A stretch of DNA of 64,000 bases from MPNO01 sp965200535 (lineage in GTDB: Bacteria > Pseudomonadota > Alphaproteobacteria > MPNO01): contig CBDAUF010000002.1 of NCBI GenBank assembly GCA_965200535.1, positions 1,240,001 through 1,304,000 of the forward strand, given 5' to 3'. This document shows, one piece after another, positions 43,170 to 51,760 of this stretch. Below the pieces are notes generated by a model that ran no database searches, was not told the origin of the DNA, and saw nothing but the letters and a program-made list of their open reading frames with translations. Each line of letters opens with the position of its first letter. The first letter of the stretch is position 1. Position numbers and translations under genes: made by a program.

Positions 43170-45578
43170 ATGAAGATCGAGGTGATAGGCGGCGGCCCGG
43201 CCGGGCTCTACTTCGCGCTCCTGATGAAGGCCCGCGATCCGGACCACGAGATCACGATCTACGAGCAGAACAGGCACGACGACACGTTCGGTTTCGGCGT
43301 CGTGTTCTCGGCCGAGACCCTGGGCCATTTCCGGGAATACGACGCCGCGAGCTACGACGCCATCCGGGCGGAGTTCGCATACTGGGACGATATCGACATC
43401 TTCTACAGGGGGAGCAAGATCACGTCCGGAGGGCACGGCTTCTGCGGCATGTCGCGCAAGGCGCTGCTTCTTCTCCTGCAGGACCGCTGCCGCGAACTCG
43501 GCGTCCGAATGCATTTCCAGCGCGAGATCCGTTCGCTCGACGAGGTCGCCGACGCCGATCTGGTGCTCGCCTGCAACGGGATCAACAGCTGGATCCGCGA
43601 AACCTACGCCGACCATTTCCGGCCGAGCTACGACTGGCGGCCCAACAAGTTCGTATGGCTCGGCAGCACCCGCCCGCTGCCGGCTTTCACCTTCGACTTC
43701 CGCGAGAACGACGCCGGCATCTGGAACCTGCACGCCTACCAGTACAACGCGGAGATGAGTACCTGGATCGTCGAGACGACAGCGGAGACATTCGCCCGCA
43801 GCGGCCTGGAGGACGCGGCGGAGGAAGACACGGTCGCCTATGTCGCCGCACTCTACGAGGATCTGCTCGACGGCCACCCGGTGATCACCAACCGGTCGCT
43901 GTGGCGCAATTTCCCGACGATCCGCTGCGAAACGTGGGTTCGCGGCAACATGGTGCTGATGGGTGACGCCGCCCACACCGCGCATTTTTCCATCGGTTCC
44001 GGCACCAAGCTGGCGATGGAGGACGCCATCGCCCTCTACGAGGAGTGTTGCGTCCACGACAATGCGGCGGACGCACTCGCCGCCTACGACGTCAACCGCC
44101 GCGACGAGGTCGGGCGCCTGCAGCACGCGGCCGATGTATCGCTCGCGTGGTTCGAACAGGTCGGCCGCTACTGGGGCATGAAGCCCGAGCAGTTTGCGTT
44201 CAGCCTCCTGTCGCGCTCGAAGGCGATCACCTACGACAATCTGAGAACCCGCGACGCGCGTTTCATCGAATCCGTCGACCGCCATTTCGCGGCCGCGGCG
44301 GCCGAACGCGAAAATCTCCCGGAAATCGCCGAGACGCCGCCGCCGCCCATGTTCACCCCGTTCACCGTGGGCGGCATGCGGCTTCAGAACCGCGTCGCCG
44401 TCGCCCCGATGTGCCAGTACTGCGCCGACGACGGGGTGCCGGGGGAGTGGCACTACGTCCATCTGACCAGCCGGGCGCTGGGCGGCGCCGGACTGGTCTA
44501 TACGGAGATGACCTGCACGGCTCCCGATGCGCGCATCACGCCCGGCTGCGCCGGCATCTGGAACGACGAACAGGAAGCGGCGTGGAAGCGCATCGCCGAT
44601 TTCGTGCACCGGTACAGCGCGGCCAAGCTTTGCATGCAGATCGGCCATGCCGGGCGCAAGGGGGCGACCAGACTCGCCTGGGAGGGTATCGACCAGCCCC
44701 TCGAGACGGGCGGCTGGGAGATCGTCGCCCCGTCGCCGCTTCCCTACCTGCCGAATTCCGCCGTCCCCCGGGCGATGGACCGCACCGACATGGACCGGGT
44801 GAAGGCCGGTTTCGTCGCCGCCTTCGGCCGTGCTGCGCGGGCCGGTTTCGACATGGCCGAGCTGCACTGCGCACACGGCTATCTCCTCGGCGGATTCCTG
44901 TCGCCGGCGACCAACAGGCGCACCGACGCGTACGGCGGAAGCCTGGAAAACCGGCTGCGCTACCCGCTCGAAGTGTTCGACGCGGTCAGGGAGGCATGGC
45001 CCGCGGACCGGCCGATCTCGATCCGCATCTCGGCGCACGACTGGGTGCCCGGCGGCAATGTCGGCGACGATGCGGTCGCGATCTCGAAGGCGTTCGTCGA
45101 GCGCGGGGTGGACCTGATCAACGTCTCGACCGGCCAGACCGCGTCCGAGGAACGCCCCGTCTACGGCCGCATGTTCCAGACCCCGTTCTCCGAACAGGTC
45201 CGGTTCGAGGCGGGTGTCCCGACCTTGGTGGCCGGAAACATCTTCACCTGGGATCAGGTCAATACCATCGTCGCCGCCGGGCGCGCCGATCTCGTCGCGC
45301 TTGCCCGGACCCATCTCTACAACCCCTGTTTCACCCAGCAGGCTGCGGCGCATTACGGCTGGGACCCCGTGCCCTGGCCCGACCAGTATCTTTCGGCCAA
45401 ATTCGCGGCCTACCGCCAGTTCGAGCGCGACCGCCAGGCGGTCGAGGAACTGCGCGAGGCGGCGCGGCCGGCGGAACACGCGGCGCGGCGCCAGTTTCGC
45501 CGCGATGCCGGTGCTGAGGAATGGGAAACCAAGGGAGCGGCCGTCGGCGCCGCGGCGGCGAGCGCCGACCCGGGCTGA
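43170..45578 (+). CDS. Bifunctional aryl-CoA monooxygenase / old-yellow-enzyme reductase
   Basis: An 802-residue fusion. Residues 1 to about 385 form an FAD monooxygenase (dinucleotide motif VIGGGPAGLYFALL, and MGDAAHTAHFSIGSG near 265). From about residue 394 an old-yellow-enzyme barrel follows (FTPFTVGGMRLQNRVAVAPM, HAGRKG, HCAHGYLLGGFLSP near 568, RRTDAYGGSLENRLR). This architecture is that of 2-aminobenzoyl-CoA monooxygenase/reductase and salicylyl-CoA 5-hydroxylase, which oxidise and dearomatise CoA-bound anthranilate or salicylate. A GAGAGGAAGG site precedes the ATG. No dedicated aryl-CoA ligase is adjacent; the ligases at 5.4 and 24.7 kb are possible partners. Tandem operator-like sites lie upstream. 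Confidence 0.9.
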   Translation: MKIEVIGGGPAGLYFALLMKARDPDHEITIYEQNRHDDTFGFGVVFSAETLGHFREYDAASYDAIRAEFAYWDDIDIFYRGSKITSGGHGFCGMSRKALLLLLQDRCRELGVRMHFQREIRSLDEVADADLVLACNGINSWIRETYADHFRPSYDWRPNKFVWLGSTRPLPAFTFDFRENDAGIWNLHAYQYNAEMSTWIVETTAETFARSGLEDAAEEDTVAYVAALYEDLLDGHPVITNRSLWRNFPTIRCETWVRGNMVLMGDAAHTAHFSIGSGTKLAMEDAIALYEECCVHDNAADALAAYDVNRRDEVGRLQHAADVSLAWFEQVGRYWGMKPEQFAFSLLSRSKAITYDNLRTRDARFIESVDRHFAAAAAERENLPEIAETPPPPMFTPFTVGGMRLQNRVAVAPMCQYCADDGVPGEWHYVHLTSRALGGAGLVYTEMTCTAPDARITPGCAGIWNDEQEAAWKRIADFVHRYSAAKLCMQIGHAGRKGATRLAWEGIDQPLETGGWEIVAPSPLPYLPNSAVPRAMDRTDMDRVKAGFVAAFGRAARAGFDMAELHCAHGYLLGGFLSPATNRRTDAYGGSLENRLRYPLEVFDAVREAWPADRPISIRISAHDWVPGGNVGDDAVAISKAFVERGVDLINVSTGQTASEERPVYGRMFQTPFSEQVRFEAGVPTLVAGNIFTWDQVNTIVAAGRADLVALARTHLYNPCFTQQAAAHYGWDPVPWPDQYLSAKFAAYRQFERDRQAVEELREAARPAEHAARRQFRRDAGAEEWETKGAAVGAAAASADPG

Positions 45579-45579
45579 T

Positions 45580-45607
45580 CGGTTGTTGCCCGACCGCCGT
45601 TTTTCTC
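45580..45607 (+). terminator. Possible intrinsic terminator
   Basis: CGGT (45580-45583) and ACCG (45593-45596) form a short stem followed by GCCG and a T-rich run TTTTTCTCC (45600-45608). The stem is weak, so this is tentative. Confidence 0.3.
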
Positions 45608-45704
45608 CTCTTCTCCGCGCGCCGCGGGGGCCGGCGCGGGGGTTGGTAGCCGCGGCGTCGCGTGCTATGCCAGCCGGATAAGAATTCGTCGGGAGGACAG
45701 GCCG

Positions 45705-46919
45705 ATGGCCGCGGTCAGCGAAGGGCCGGTCGGCGACGGGGTGCTGGACGCAGCCGCCGAACTCAGGCAGCGCGCCGAAGCCGTTGCCGAAGACTTCAGG
45801 ACACGCGTGGCCGATGCGGAGAGGGACCGCCGCGTGCCGGCCGAGAACATGGACCGGATACGCGAGACCGGCCTGCTCCGGGTGATCCAGTCCCGCGCCT
45901 GCGGGGGCCACGAACTGTCGATGCGCGCCCATCTCGACGTGATCTCTGCGGTCGCCGAGGGGTGTTCCGCGACCGCGTGGGTGCTCGGCGTGATGCACGC
46001 CCATAGCTGGGTGATGGCCCACTTTCCCGTGCAGGCGCAGCGGGACGTCTACGGCGCAGATCCCGACACCATGATCTCCGCGGTGATCGCGCCGCGCGGC
46101 AAGGCCGTGCTCAACGACGACGGATCGTGCGAACTCAGCGGGTTCTGGCCGTTCGGCTCCGGGTGCGAACACGCGGCCTGGCTGCTGCTCGGCGCCGAGG
46201 TGTTCGACGAGGCCGGCGAGTGCATCGATCTCGCCGACTTCTTGGTGCCCGCCGACGCGGTGGGGATCAGGGACGACTGGTACGTCGCGGGCCTTTCCGG
46301 CACCGGAAGCTGCTCGATCGAGACGAACGGTCTTGCTGTGCCCGCCCACCGGCGCCTGTCGATCCCGGCGCTGATCGCGGGCACGACGCCCGGCATGGCC
46401 GAGGGTTACGACGGCTGGCTGCACCGTGCGGAGGCGGTGCCGGTCCTCGCGCTGTGCCTGTGCGGAGGAGCGCTCGGCCTCGCCCGCGCGGCGCTCGCCG
46501 AATTTCGCCGCACGGTGGTTGCCAAGCCGGTGGCCTACACGCCGCACATCCATTCCGAATGGTCGGCGACCCATATCAAGCTTGGCGAGGCGGCCTCGAT
46601 GATCGATGCGGCCCATCTGATGCTCTACCGGGTGGCCGACGATATCGACAGCTACGCCCGCAACGGGACGCCCATGTCGTTGGAAATGCGCGCTCGTATC
46701 CGCATGGACTGCTCGCAAGGAGTGAAATTTGCGCTCGACGCGGTGGAGAAGTTGTTCCTGATGGCCGGCGGTTCGAGCCTCGCGCTGCGGAGCCCGCTGC
46801 AGCAGGCGTCGCGCGATCTCCACGCGATCAATATGCACGGCCTCCTCCTGCCGGAGGCGAGCGCCGAACTCTACGGCCGGCTGCTGCTCGGCCTCGAGCC
46901 CAATACGGATATCGTGTAG
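45705..46919 (+). CDS. Group D flavin-dependent monooxygenase (acyl-CoA dehydrogenase fold)
   Basis: A 404-residue protein with the acyl-CoA dehydrogenase fold but the sequence features of two-component monooxygenases such as HsaA, HpaH-type and indole-acetate oxygenases: RVIQSRACGGHE, ATAWVLGVMHAHSWVMAHFP, ELSGFWPFGSGCEHA and a C-terminal LFLMAGGSSL with NMHGLLL. It would hydroxylate a phenolic or indolic ring using reduced flavin. The partner flavin reductase is not in the window. GGGAGGA precedes the ATG by 8 bp. It sits between the aryl-CoA monooxygenase and a second transporter operon. Confidence 0.8.
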   Translation: MAAVSEGPVGDGVLDAAAELRQRAEAVAEDFRTRVADAERDRRVPAENMDRIRETGLLRVIQSRACGGHELSMRAHLDVISAVAEGCSATAWVLGVMHAHSWVMAHFPVQAQRDVYGADPDTMISAVIAPRGKAVLNDDGSCELSGFWPFGSGCEHAAWLLLGAEVFDEAGECIDLADFLVPADAVGIRDDWYVAGLSGTGSCSIETNGLAVPAHRRLSIPALIAGTTPGMAEGYDGWLHRAEAVPVLALCLCGGALGLARAALAEFRRTVVAKPVAYTPHIHSEWSATHIKLGEAASMIDAAHLMLYRVADDIDSYARNGTPMSLEMRARIRMDCSQGVKFALDAVEKLFLMAGGSSLALRSPLQQASRDLHAINMHGLLLPEASAELYGRLLLGLEPNTDIV

Positions 46920-46996
46920 CAGCGTTGTCGCCGCGGAAACGAAACAGGGCGCCGGCGATCCCGCAATCCGGCGCAAACCCAGGGAGGAGAGGACAG

Positions 46997-48319
46997 ATGA
47001 CCGAGAGCAGGCAGGGAACCGTATCGCTATCGCGGATCGATCGAAGGCGCGCCCTCAAATACGGCGGCGGGGTGCTCGCGGCCGCCGCCGCGTCGGCCTT
47101 CCCGGCGCCGGCAATCCATGCCGCGCGGACGGTGAAGATCGGCTTCGTCAGCCCGCAGTCCGGCCCGCTCGCCGCATTCGGCGAGGCCGACCGTTTCGTG
47201 CTCGCCGACGCCCGCGCCGCGATCGGAGACGGGATCAAGATCGGCGGCAAGATGTACCCGGTCGAGATCATCTCGCGCGATTCCCAATCGAACCCGAACC
47301 GCGCTGCCGAGGTCGCGGCCGAACTGATCCTCAAGGACGAGGTCAACCTGATGATCGGCTCTTCGAGCGGCACGACGGTCAATCCGGTGTCCGACCAGTG
47401 CGAGGCCAACGAGGTGCCGTGCGTCACCGCCGATACCCCCTGGCAGATCGTCTATTTCGGCCGCGGGGCGACACCCGACAAGCCGTTCAAGTGGACCTAC
47501 CACTTCTTCTGGGGCATCGACGACATGATCGGTGTCTTCATGGACATGTGGGATGCCCTCGGCACCAACAAGAAGATCGGCAGCGCGATAGAGAACAGCG
47601 AAGACGGGGTGGTCGGCGGCGATCCGAAACTCGGTTTCCGGCCGCCTATGGAAGGCCGTGGATTCACCTATATCCAGCCGCCTCTTTTCTCGATGGGAAG
47701 CCCCGATTTCACCGCCCAGATCTCGACCTTCAAGAAGGAAGGGGTCGAACTTCTCACCGGTATCTTTGCACCGCCCGACTTCACCACTTTCTGGACCCAG
47801 GCCGCGCAGCAGGGGCTGACCAAGCAGTTGAAGGCGGCGACGATTGCCAAGGCGCTCCTGTTCCCCTCGGCTATCGAGGCCCTCGGCGAGCGCGGCCACG
47901 GGCTGACGACGGAGGTGTGGTGGTCTGCCTCGCACCCGTACAAGTCGAACCTGACCGGAAAATCCTCGCGCGAATTCGCCGACGCCTACACCGCCAAGAC
48001 CAAGCGGCAATGGACCCAGCCTCTGGGTTTCAAGCATGCCAATATCGAGGTGGCGATCGACGTGCTGAAGCGCTGCGGCGACCCGGGCGACCCGGAAGCC
48101 ATACTGAACGCGATCGAGAACACCGACTACGAGTCGATCGTGGGGCCGGTGTCGTGGAAGTTCGGCGATCGCCGCAACCCGGTGAAGAATGCCTGCCGCA
48201 CGCCCCTGGTCGGCGGCCAGTGGAAGCGCGGCAAGACGTTCAAGTACGAACTGGATCTGGTCGACAACCGGCAGGCGAAGGACATCCCGCTGACCGGCGA
48301 TCTCGAAGCGCTGAGCTAG
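46997..48319 (+). CDS. Branched-chain-type ABC transporter binding protein, Tat-type signal
   Basis: A 440-residue Peripla_BP_6 protein. The N-terminus has a twin-arginine-like signal (RIDRRRALKYGGG, then an alanine-rich segment and PAPAIHAA near residue 36). The mature part begins TVKIGFVSPQSGPLAAFGEADRF. It differs clearly from the binding protein at 37.2 kb, so the two systems are not a recent duplication. GGAGAGGA precedes the ATG. It heads a cluster in the order binding protein, LivG, LivF, LivH, LivM. Confidence 0.9.
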   Translation: MTESRQGTVSLSRIDRRRALKYGGGVLAAAAASAFPAPAIHAARTVKIGFVSPQSGPLAAFGEADRFVLADARAAIGDGIKIGGKMYPVEIISRDSQSNPNRAAEVAAELILKDEVNLMIGSSSGTTVNPVSDQCEANEVPCVTADTPWQIVYFGRGATPDKPFKWTYHFFWGIDDMIGVFMDMWDALGTNKKIGSAIENSEDGVVGGDPKLGFRPPMEGRGFTYIQPPLFSMGSPDFTAQISTFKKEGVELLTGIFAPPDFTTFWTQAAQQGLTKQLKAATIAKALLFPSAIEALGERGHGLTTEVWWSASHPYKSNLTGKSSREFADAYTAKTKRQWTQPLGFKHANIEVAIDVLKRCGDPGDPEAILNAIENTDYESIVGPVSWKFGDRRNPVKNACRTPLVGGQWKRGKTFKYELDLVDNRQAKDIPLTGDLEALS

Positions 48320-48429
48320 GCGGGCATTCCGGGAGGCGGTCCCGTTCGGACCGGACCCCTGTTCGGGCAATCCATCCGATCGGGCGCAGCCTCCCGCCAC
48401 GCCGCGTGCGCTGCTGAACGGGCGGCCGG

Positions 48430-49155
48430 ATGAGCGCGATCCTGTCGGTCGAGAACCTGTCCAAGAGCTTCGGCTCGCTCCTGGTCGTCGATTCCTTCGA
48501 CATGGCGCTCGACCAGGGCGAGGCGCTCGGCATCATCGGTCCGAACGGGGCGGGGAAGAGCACGCTCTTCAACCTGATTACCGGCAGCCTGCCTCCGGAC
48601 GGCGGCCGGATCGTTTTCGCCGGCGAGGACGTTACCCGGCTGCCCGCCCATCTGCGCTGCCGTGCGGGAATCGGGCGGTCCTACCAGATCCCGCATCCGT
48701 TCGGCGGCATGACGGTTTTCGAGAACCTCCTGGTCGGAGGCGCGTTCGGCGCGGGCCAGTCGGAAGCGGCGTCCTATGCGCCCTGCGTCGAGGTGCTGGA
48801 ACGCACCGGGCTTGCGCGCAAGGCGAACGCGCTCGCCGGCACGCTCACCCTGCTCGAGCGCAAACGCCTCGAACTCGCCCGTGCGCTGGCGACTCGCCCG
48901 CGCGTCCTGCTGCTCGACGAGATCGCCGGCGGGCTGACGGAACACGAGATCCGCGAACTGGTCGACACCATCGGCGAAATCCGCCGCCAGGGCGTCTCTA
49001 TCGTCTGGGTCGAGCACATCGTGCACGCCCTGCTGTCGGTCGTGGACCGGCTCGTGGTCATCGATTTCGGCCGCAAGCTGGACGAGGGCGATCCCCGGTC
49101 GGTGCTGGACAACCCGGTCGTGCGCGAGGTCTATCTCGGGATCGCCGTCGAATGA
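48430..49155 (+). CDS. Liv-type ABC ATPase (LivG)
   Basis: A 241-residue ATPase with Walker A GPNGAGKSTLFN, RSYQIPHPFGGMTVFENLLV, the degenerate signature TLLERKRLELARA, Walker B VLLLDEIAGGLTEHE (Ile in place of the usual Pro) and H-loop WVEHIVHALL. It follows the binding protein after 110 bp and overlaps LivF by 4 bp (ATGA). Confidence 0.9.
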   Translation: MSAILSVENLSKSFGSLLVVDSFDMALDQGEALGIIGPNGAGKSTLFNLITGSLPPDGGRIVFAGEDVTRLPAHLRCRAGIGRSYQIPHPFGGMTVFENLLVGGAFGAGQSEAASYAPCVEVLERTGLARKANALAGTLTLLERKRLELARALATRPRVLLLDEIAGGLTEHEIRELVDTIGEIRRQGVSIVWVEHIVHALLSVVDRLVVIDFGRKLDEGDPRSVLDNPVVREVYLGIAVE

Positions 49156-49856
49156 GCATGCTCCGGATACGCAACCTGGATGCGTTCTACGGCGATTTTC
49201 AGGCTCTCTTCGGAATCGATTTCGAACTCGGCGAGCATGAGACGGTGGCTGCCGTCGGCGCCAACGGCGCCGGCAAGACGACTCTGCTGCGGGCGATCAC
49301 CGGCATGGTCGCGGCGACGAGCGAGGAACTCGCCTACCGGGGCCAGGGCATCCAGTCGCGGGAAGCCGCGGACATCGTTGCGCTCGGTATTTCCATGGTG
49401 CCGGAAGGGCGCCGCCTGTTCCCGAGCCTGAGCGTCGAGGAAAACCTGATCATCGGCGGGTACAGCGGACGGGCCGGCCGCTGGTCGCTTGCCGGTGTCT
49501 ACGACCTGTTTCCGGCGCTGCGAAACAGGCGTTCGGTCCCCGGGACCGCGCTCAGCGGCGGCGAACAGCAGATGACCGCCATCGGCCGCGCCCTGATGGC
49601 GAACCCCGACCTGATCCTGTTCGATGAACTGTCGCTCGGTCTCGCGCCGGTCGTCGTCCGCGAGATCTACGAGGTGCTGCCGGCGATCAAGGCCGAAGGG
49701 ACTGCCATGATCGTGGTCGAGCAGGACATCAACCGGGCGCTCGCCGTGGCCGACCGGGTGTACTGCCTGCAGGAAGGGCGCCTCGCCCTCGCCGGCGCGC
49801 CCGGGGATCTGACCCGCGACCGTATCGCGGCCGCCTATTTCGGCACTGAAGCATGA
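49152..49856 (+). CDS. Liv-type ABC ATPase (LivF)
   Basis: A 234-residue ATPase with Walker A GANGAGKTTLL, ISMVPEGRRLFPSLSV, signature LSGGEQQMTAIGRAL, Walker B LILFDELSLGLAP (Leu where Pro is usual) and H-loop VEQDINRAL. Starts and ends overlap neighbouring genes by 4 bp. Confidence 0.9.
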   Translation: MSMLRIRNLDAFYGDFQALFGIDFELGEHETVAAVGANGAGKTTLLRAITGMVAATSEELAYRGQGIQSREAADIVALGISMVPEGRRLFPSLSVEENLIIGGYSGRAGRWSLAGVYDLFPALRNRRSVPGTALSGGEQQMTAIGRALMANPDLILFDELSLGLAPVVVREIYEVLPAIKAEGTAMIVVEQDINRALAVADRVYCLQEGRLALAGAPGDLTRDRIAAAYFGTEA

Positions 49857-50725
49857 TCGAATGGATCAACAGCGTCGTCCAGGGCGTGCTCACCGGCGGG
49901 CTCTACGCGCTGTTTGCCGCCGGCCTCGCCATCATCTTCGGCGTCATGCGGCTGGTGAACATCTCGCATGGCGATCTCATCGTGCTCGCCGCCTTCATCG
50001 CCATGGTGGTGATCGAGACCGCCGGGGTCGATCCGTTCACCAGCATGATCGCCGTCCTGCCGTTCATGTTCTTCTTCGGCTACGTGCTGCAGCGCGGGAT
50101 TCTCAACTACACGCTGGGCGACGACCTTCTCCCGCCCCTCCTGGTGACCTTCGGTATTTCGATCGTCATCCAGAACCTGCTGCTCGAGATCTTTTCCGCC
50201 GATTCCCAGCGCCTGAAGGCGGGCGCGATCGAGACCGCGAGCATCAAGATCGCCGAGGGAATAGAGGTCGGCACCCTGCCGCTGATCGTCTTCGTCGTCG
50301 CCGTCGCTCTGATCGCCCTGCTGCAGATCGGTTTCAGCAGGACGCGGCTCGGCCGGGCATTCCGGGCGACATCGGACGACCCCGCCACCGCCCGCCTGAT
50401 GGGGATCAAGCAGAAGCATATCTTCGGCCTTGCCATGGCGGTTTCCCTGGTCCTGGTGGCGATCGCCGGCATCTTTCTCGGCATCAGGACCAATTTCGAT
50501 CCCTCCCTCGGCCCCTCGCGCCTGCTGTTCGCGTTCGAGGCCGTGATCATCGGCGGACTCGGTTCGATGTGGGGGACCCTGGCCGGCGGCGTGATTCTCG
50601 GCGTGGCGCAGAACGTGGGCGCCAAGATCGATCCGGGATGGCAGATCCTTGCCGGCCATATCGCGTTCCTGGTCGTGCTGGTCGTGCGGCCCAACGGGCT
50701 GTTCCCGAGGACCCGCGATGAGTAA
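49853..50725 (+). CDS. Liv-type ABC permease (LivH)
   Basis: A 290-residue permease with about eight membrane helices and the LivH motif IIFGVMRLVNISHGDLIVLAAF near residue 24. The cytoplasmic loop FRATSDDPATARLMGI follows the family pattern. It overlaps LivF and LivM at its two ends. Confidence 0.92.
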   Translation: MIEWINSVVQGVLTGGLYALFAAGLAIIFGVMRLVNISHGDLIVLAAFIAMVVIETAGVDPFTSMIAVLPFMFFFGYVLQRGILNYTLGDDLLPPLLVTFGISIVIQNLLLEIFSADSQRLKAGAIETASIKIAEGIEVGTLPLIVFVVAVALIALLQIGFSRTRLGRAFRATSDDPATARLMGIKQKHIFGLAMAVSLVLVAIAGIFLGIRTNFDPSLGPSRLLFAFEAVIIGGLGSMWGTLAGGVILGVAQNVGAKIDPGWQILAGHIAFLVVLVVRPNGLFPRTRDE

Positions 50726-51743
50726 CCGGGTCGTCCGTTCGACGCCGTTGAGCCGGACCGGGATGGCGGTCGGGGCGGCGCTCGTCGTCGTCCTTGCAAC
50801 GCTGCCCTACTGGGGCGACCGGGCATCGATGCGGCTTCTGGTGGAGGTGTTCTACATCCTTGCGCTGGCGCAGTTGTGGAACCTGCTCGCGGGGTACGGC
50901 GGGCTGGTGTCGGTCGGCCAGCAGGCATTCGTCGGGCTCGGCGGATACCTGCTGTTCATTCTCGTCATCTATCTCGACATCGGAACGCTCTGGACCGTTC
51001 CGATGGCCGGGATCGCAGGGGCGCTGGTGTCGCTCCCCATCGCCTTCATCGTCTTCCGGCTGCGGGGCCACTATTTCGCCATCGGGACCTGGGTGGTCGC
51101 CGAGGTCTTCCTGCTCGGCTTCGCCCAGGTGAAGGTGCTCGGCGGCGGCTCGGGCATGAGCCTGCCCATCGCCGCGATCAAATCGATCGCGGAGAGCCGC
51201 GCCGACCGGGATGCGATCGTCTACTGGCTCGCGCTGGTCCTGACAGTGGGCGTCATCGCCGGCATCTACCTCCTGCTGCGTTCGCGCTACGGCCTCGCCC
51301 TGACCGCGATCCGCGATTCCGAGGAAGCCTCGCGCAGCCTCGGGGTCGACAATTTCCGCGCCAAGCTGCTGGTCTACATTCTGGCCGCCTTCGGGACCTC
51401 TGCGATCGGCGCGCTAATCTACCTGACCAAGATACGGATCAGCCCGAGCGCCGCGTTCGACATCAACTGGACGATCACGATCATCTTCATCGTCGTGATC
51501 GGCGGCATCGGCTCGATAGAAGGGCCGATCATCGGCACCCTGATCTTCTTTCTGCTGCGGGAGCCCCTGGCGCCCTACGGGTCGTGGTACCTGATTCTGC
51601 TCGGCATCACCGCCGTGGCGATCATGCTCAAGGCGCCCAAGGGGCTCTGGGGCCTTCTCGCGCAGCGCTTCGACATCGCGCTGTTCCCGCTGCAGCGGCG
51701 CCTCCTCCTGGCGGACAACGACGAACGGACCGGACCGGGCTGA
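50718..51743 (+). CDS. Liv-type ABC permease (LivM)
   Basis: A 341-residue permease. ALAQLWNLLAGYGGLVSVGQQAFVGLGGY near residue 54 is the LivM signature, followed by several helices and the loop IRDSEEASRSLGVDNFRAK. The ATG at 50718 overlaps the LivH stop by 8 bp; open frame further upstream lies in LivH. An MFS gene starts 17 bp after its stop. Confidence 0.92.
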   Translation: MSNRVVRSTPLSRTGMAVGAALVVVLATLPYWGDRASMRLLVEVFYILALAQLWNLLAGYGGLVSVGQQAFVGLGGYLLFILVIYLDIGTLWTVPMAGIAGALVSLPIAFIVFRLRGHYFAIGTWVVAEVFLLGFAQVKVLGGGSGMSLPIAAIKSIAESRADRDAIVYWLALVLTVGVIAGIYLLLRSRYGLALTAIRDSEEASRSLGVDNFRAKLLVYILAAFGTSAIGALIYLTKIRISPSAAFDINWTITIIFIVVIGGIGSIEGPIIGTLIFFLLREPLAPYGSWYLILLGITAVAIMLKAPKGLWGLLAQRFDIALFPLQRRLLLADNDERTGPG

Positions 51744-51760
51744 GCCATGTCCGCTCCGCT

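Noticed and set aside
43125..46976. Open frame of about 1280 codons on the minus strand opposite the aryl-CoA and group D monooxygenases
   Set aside because: The plus strand encodes two recognisable enzymes with ribosome-binding sites; the antisense product shows no domain and spans an intergenic region.
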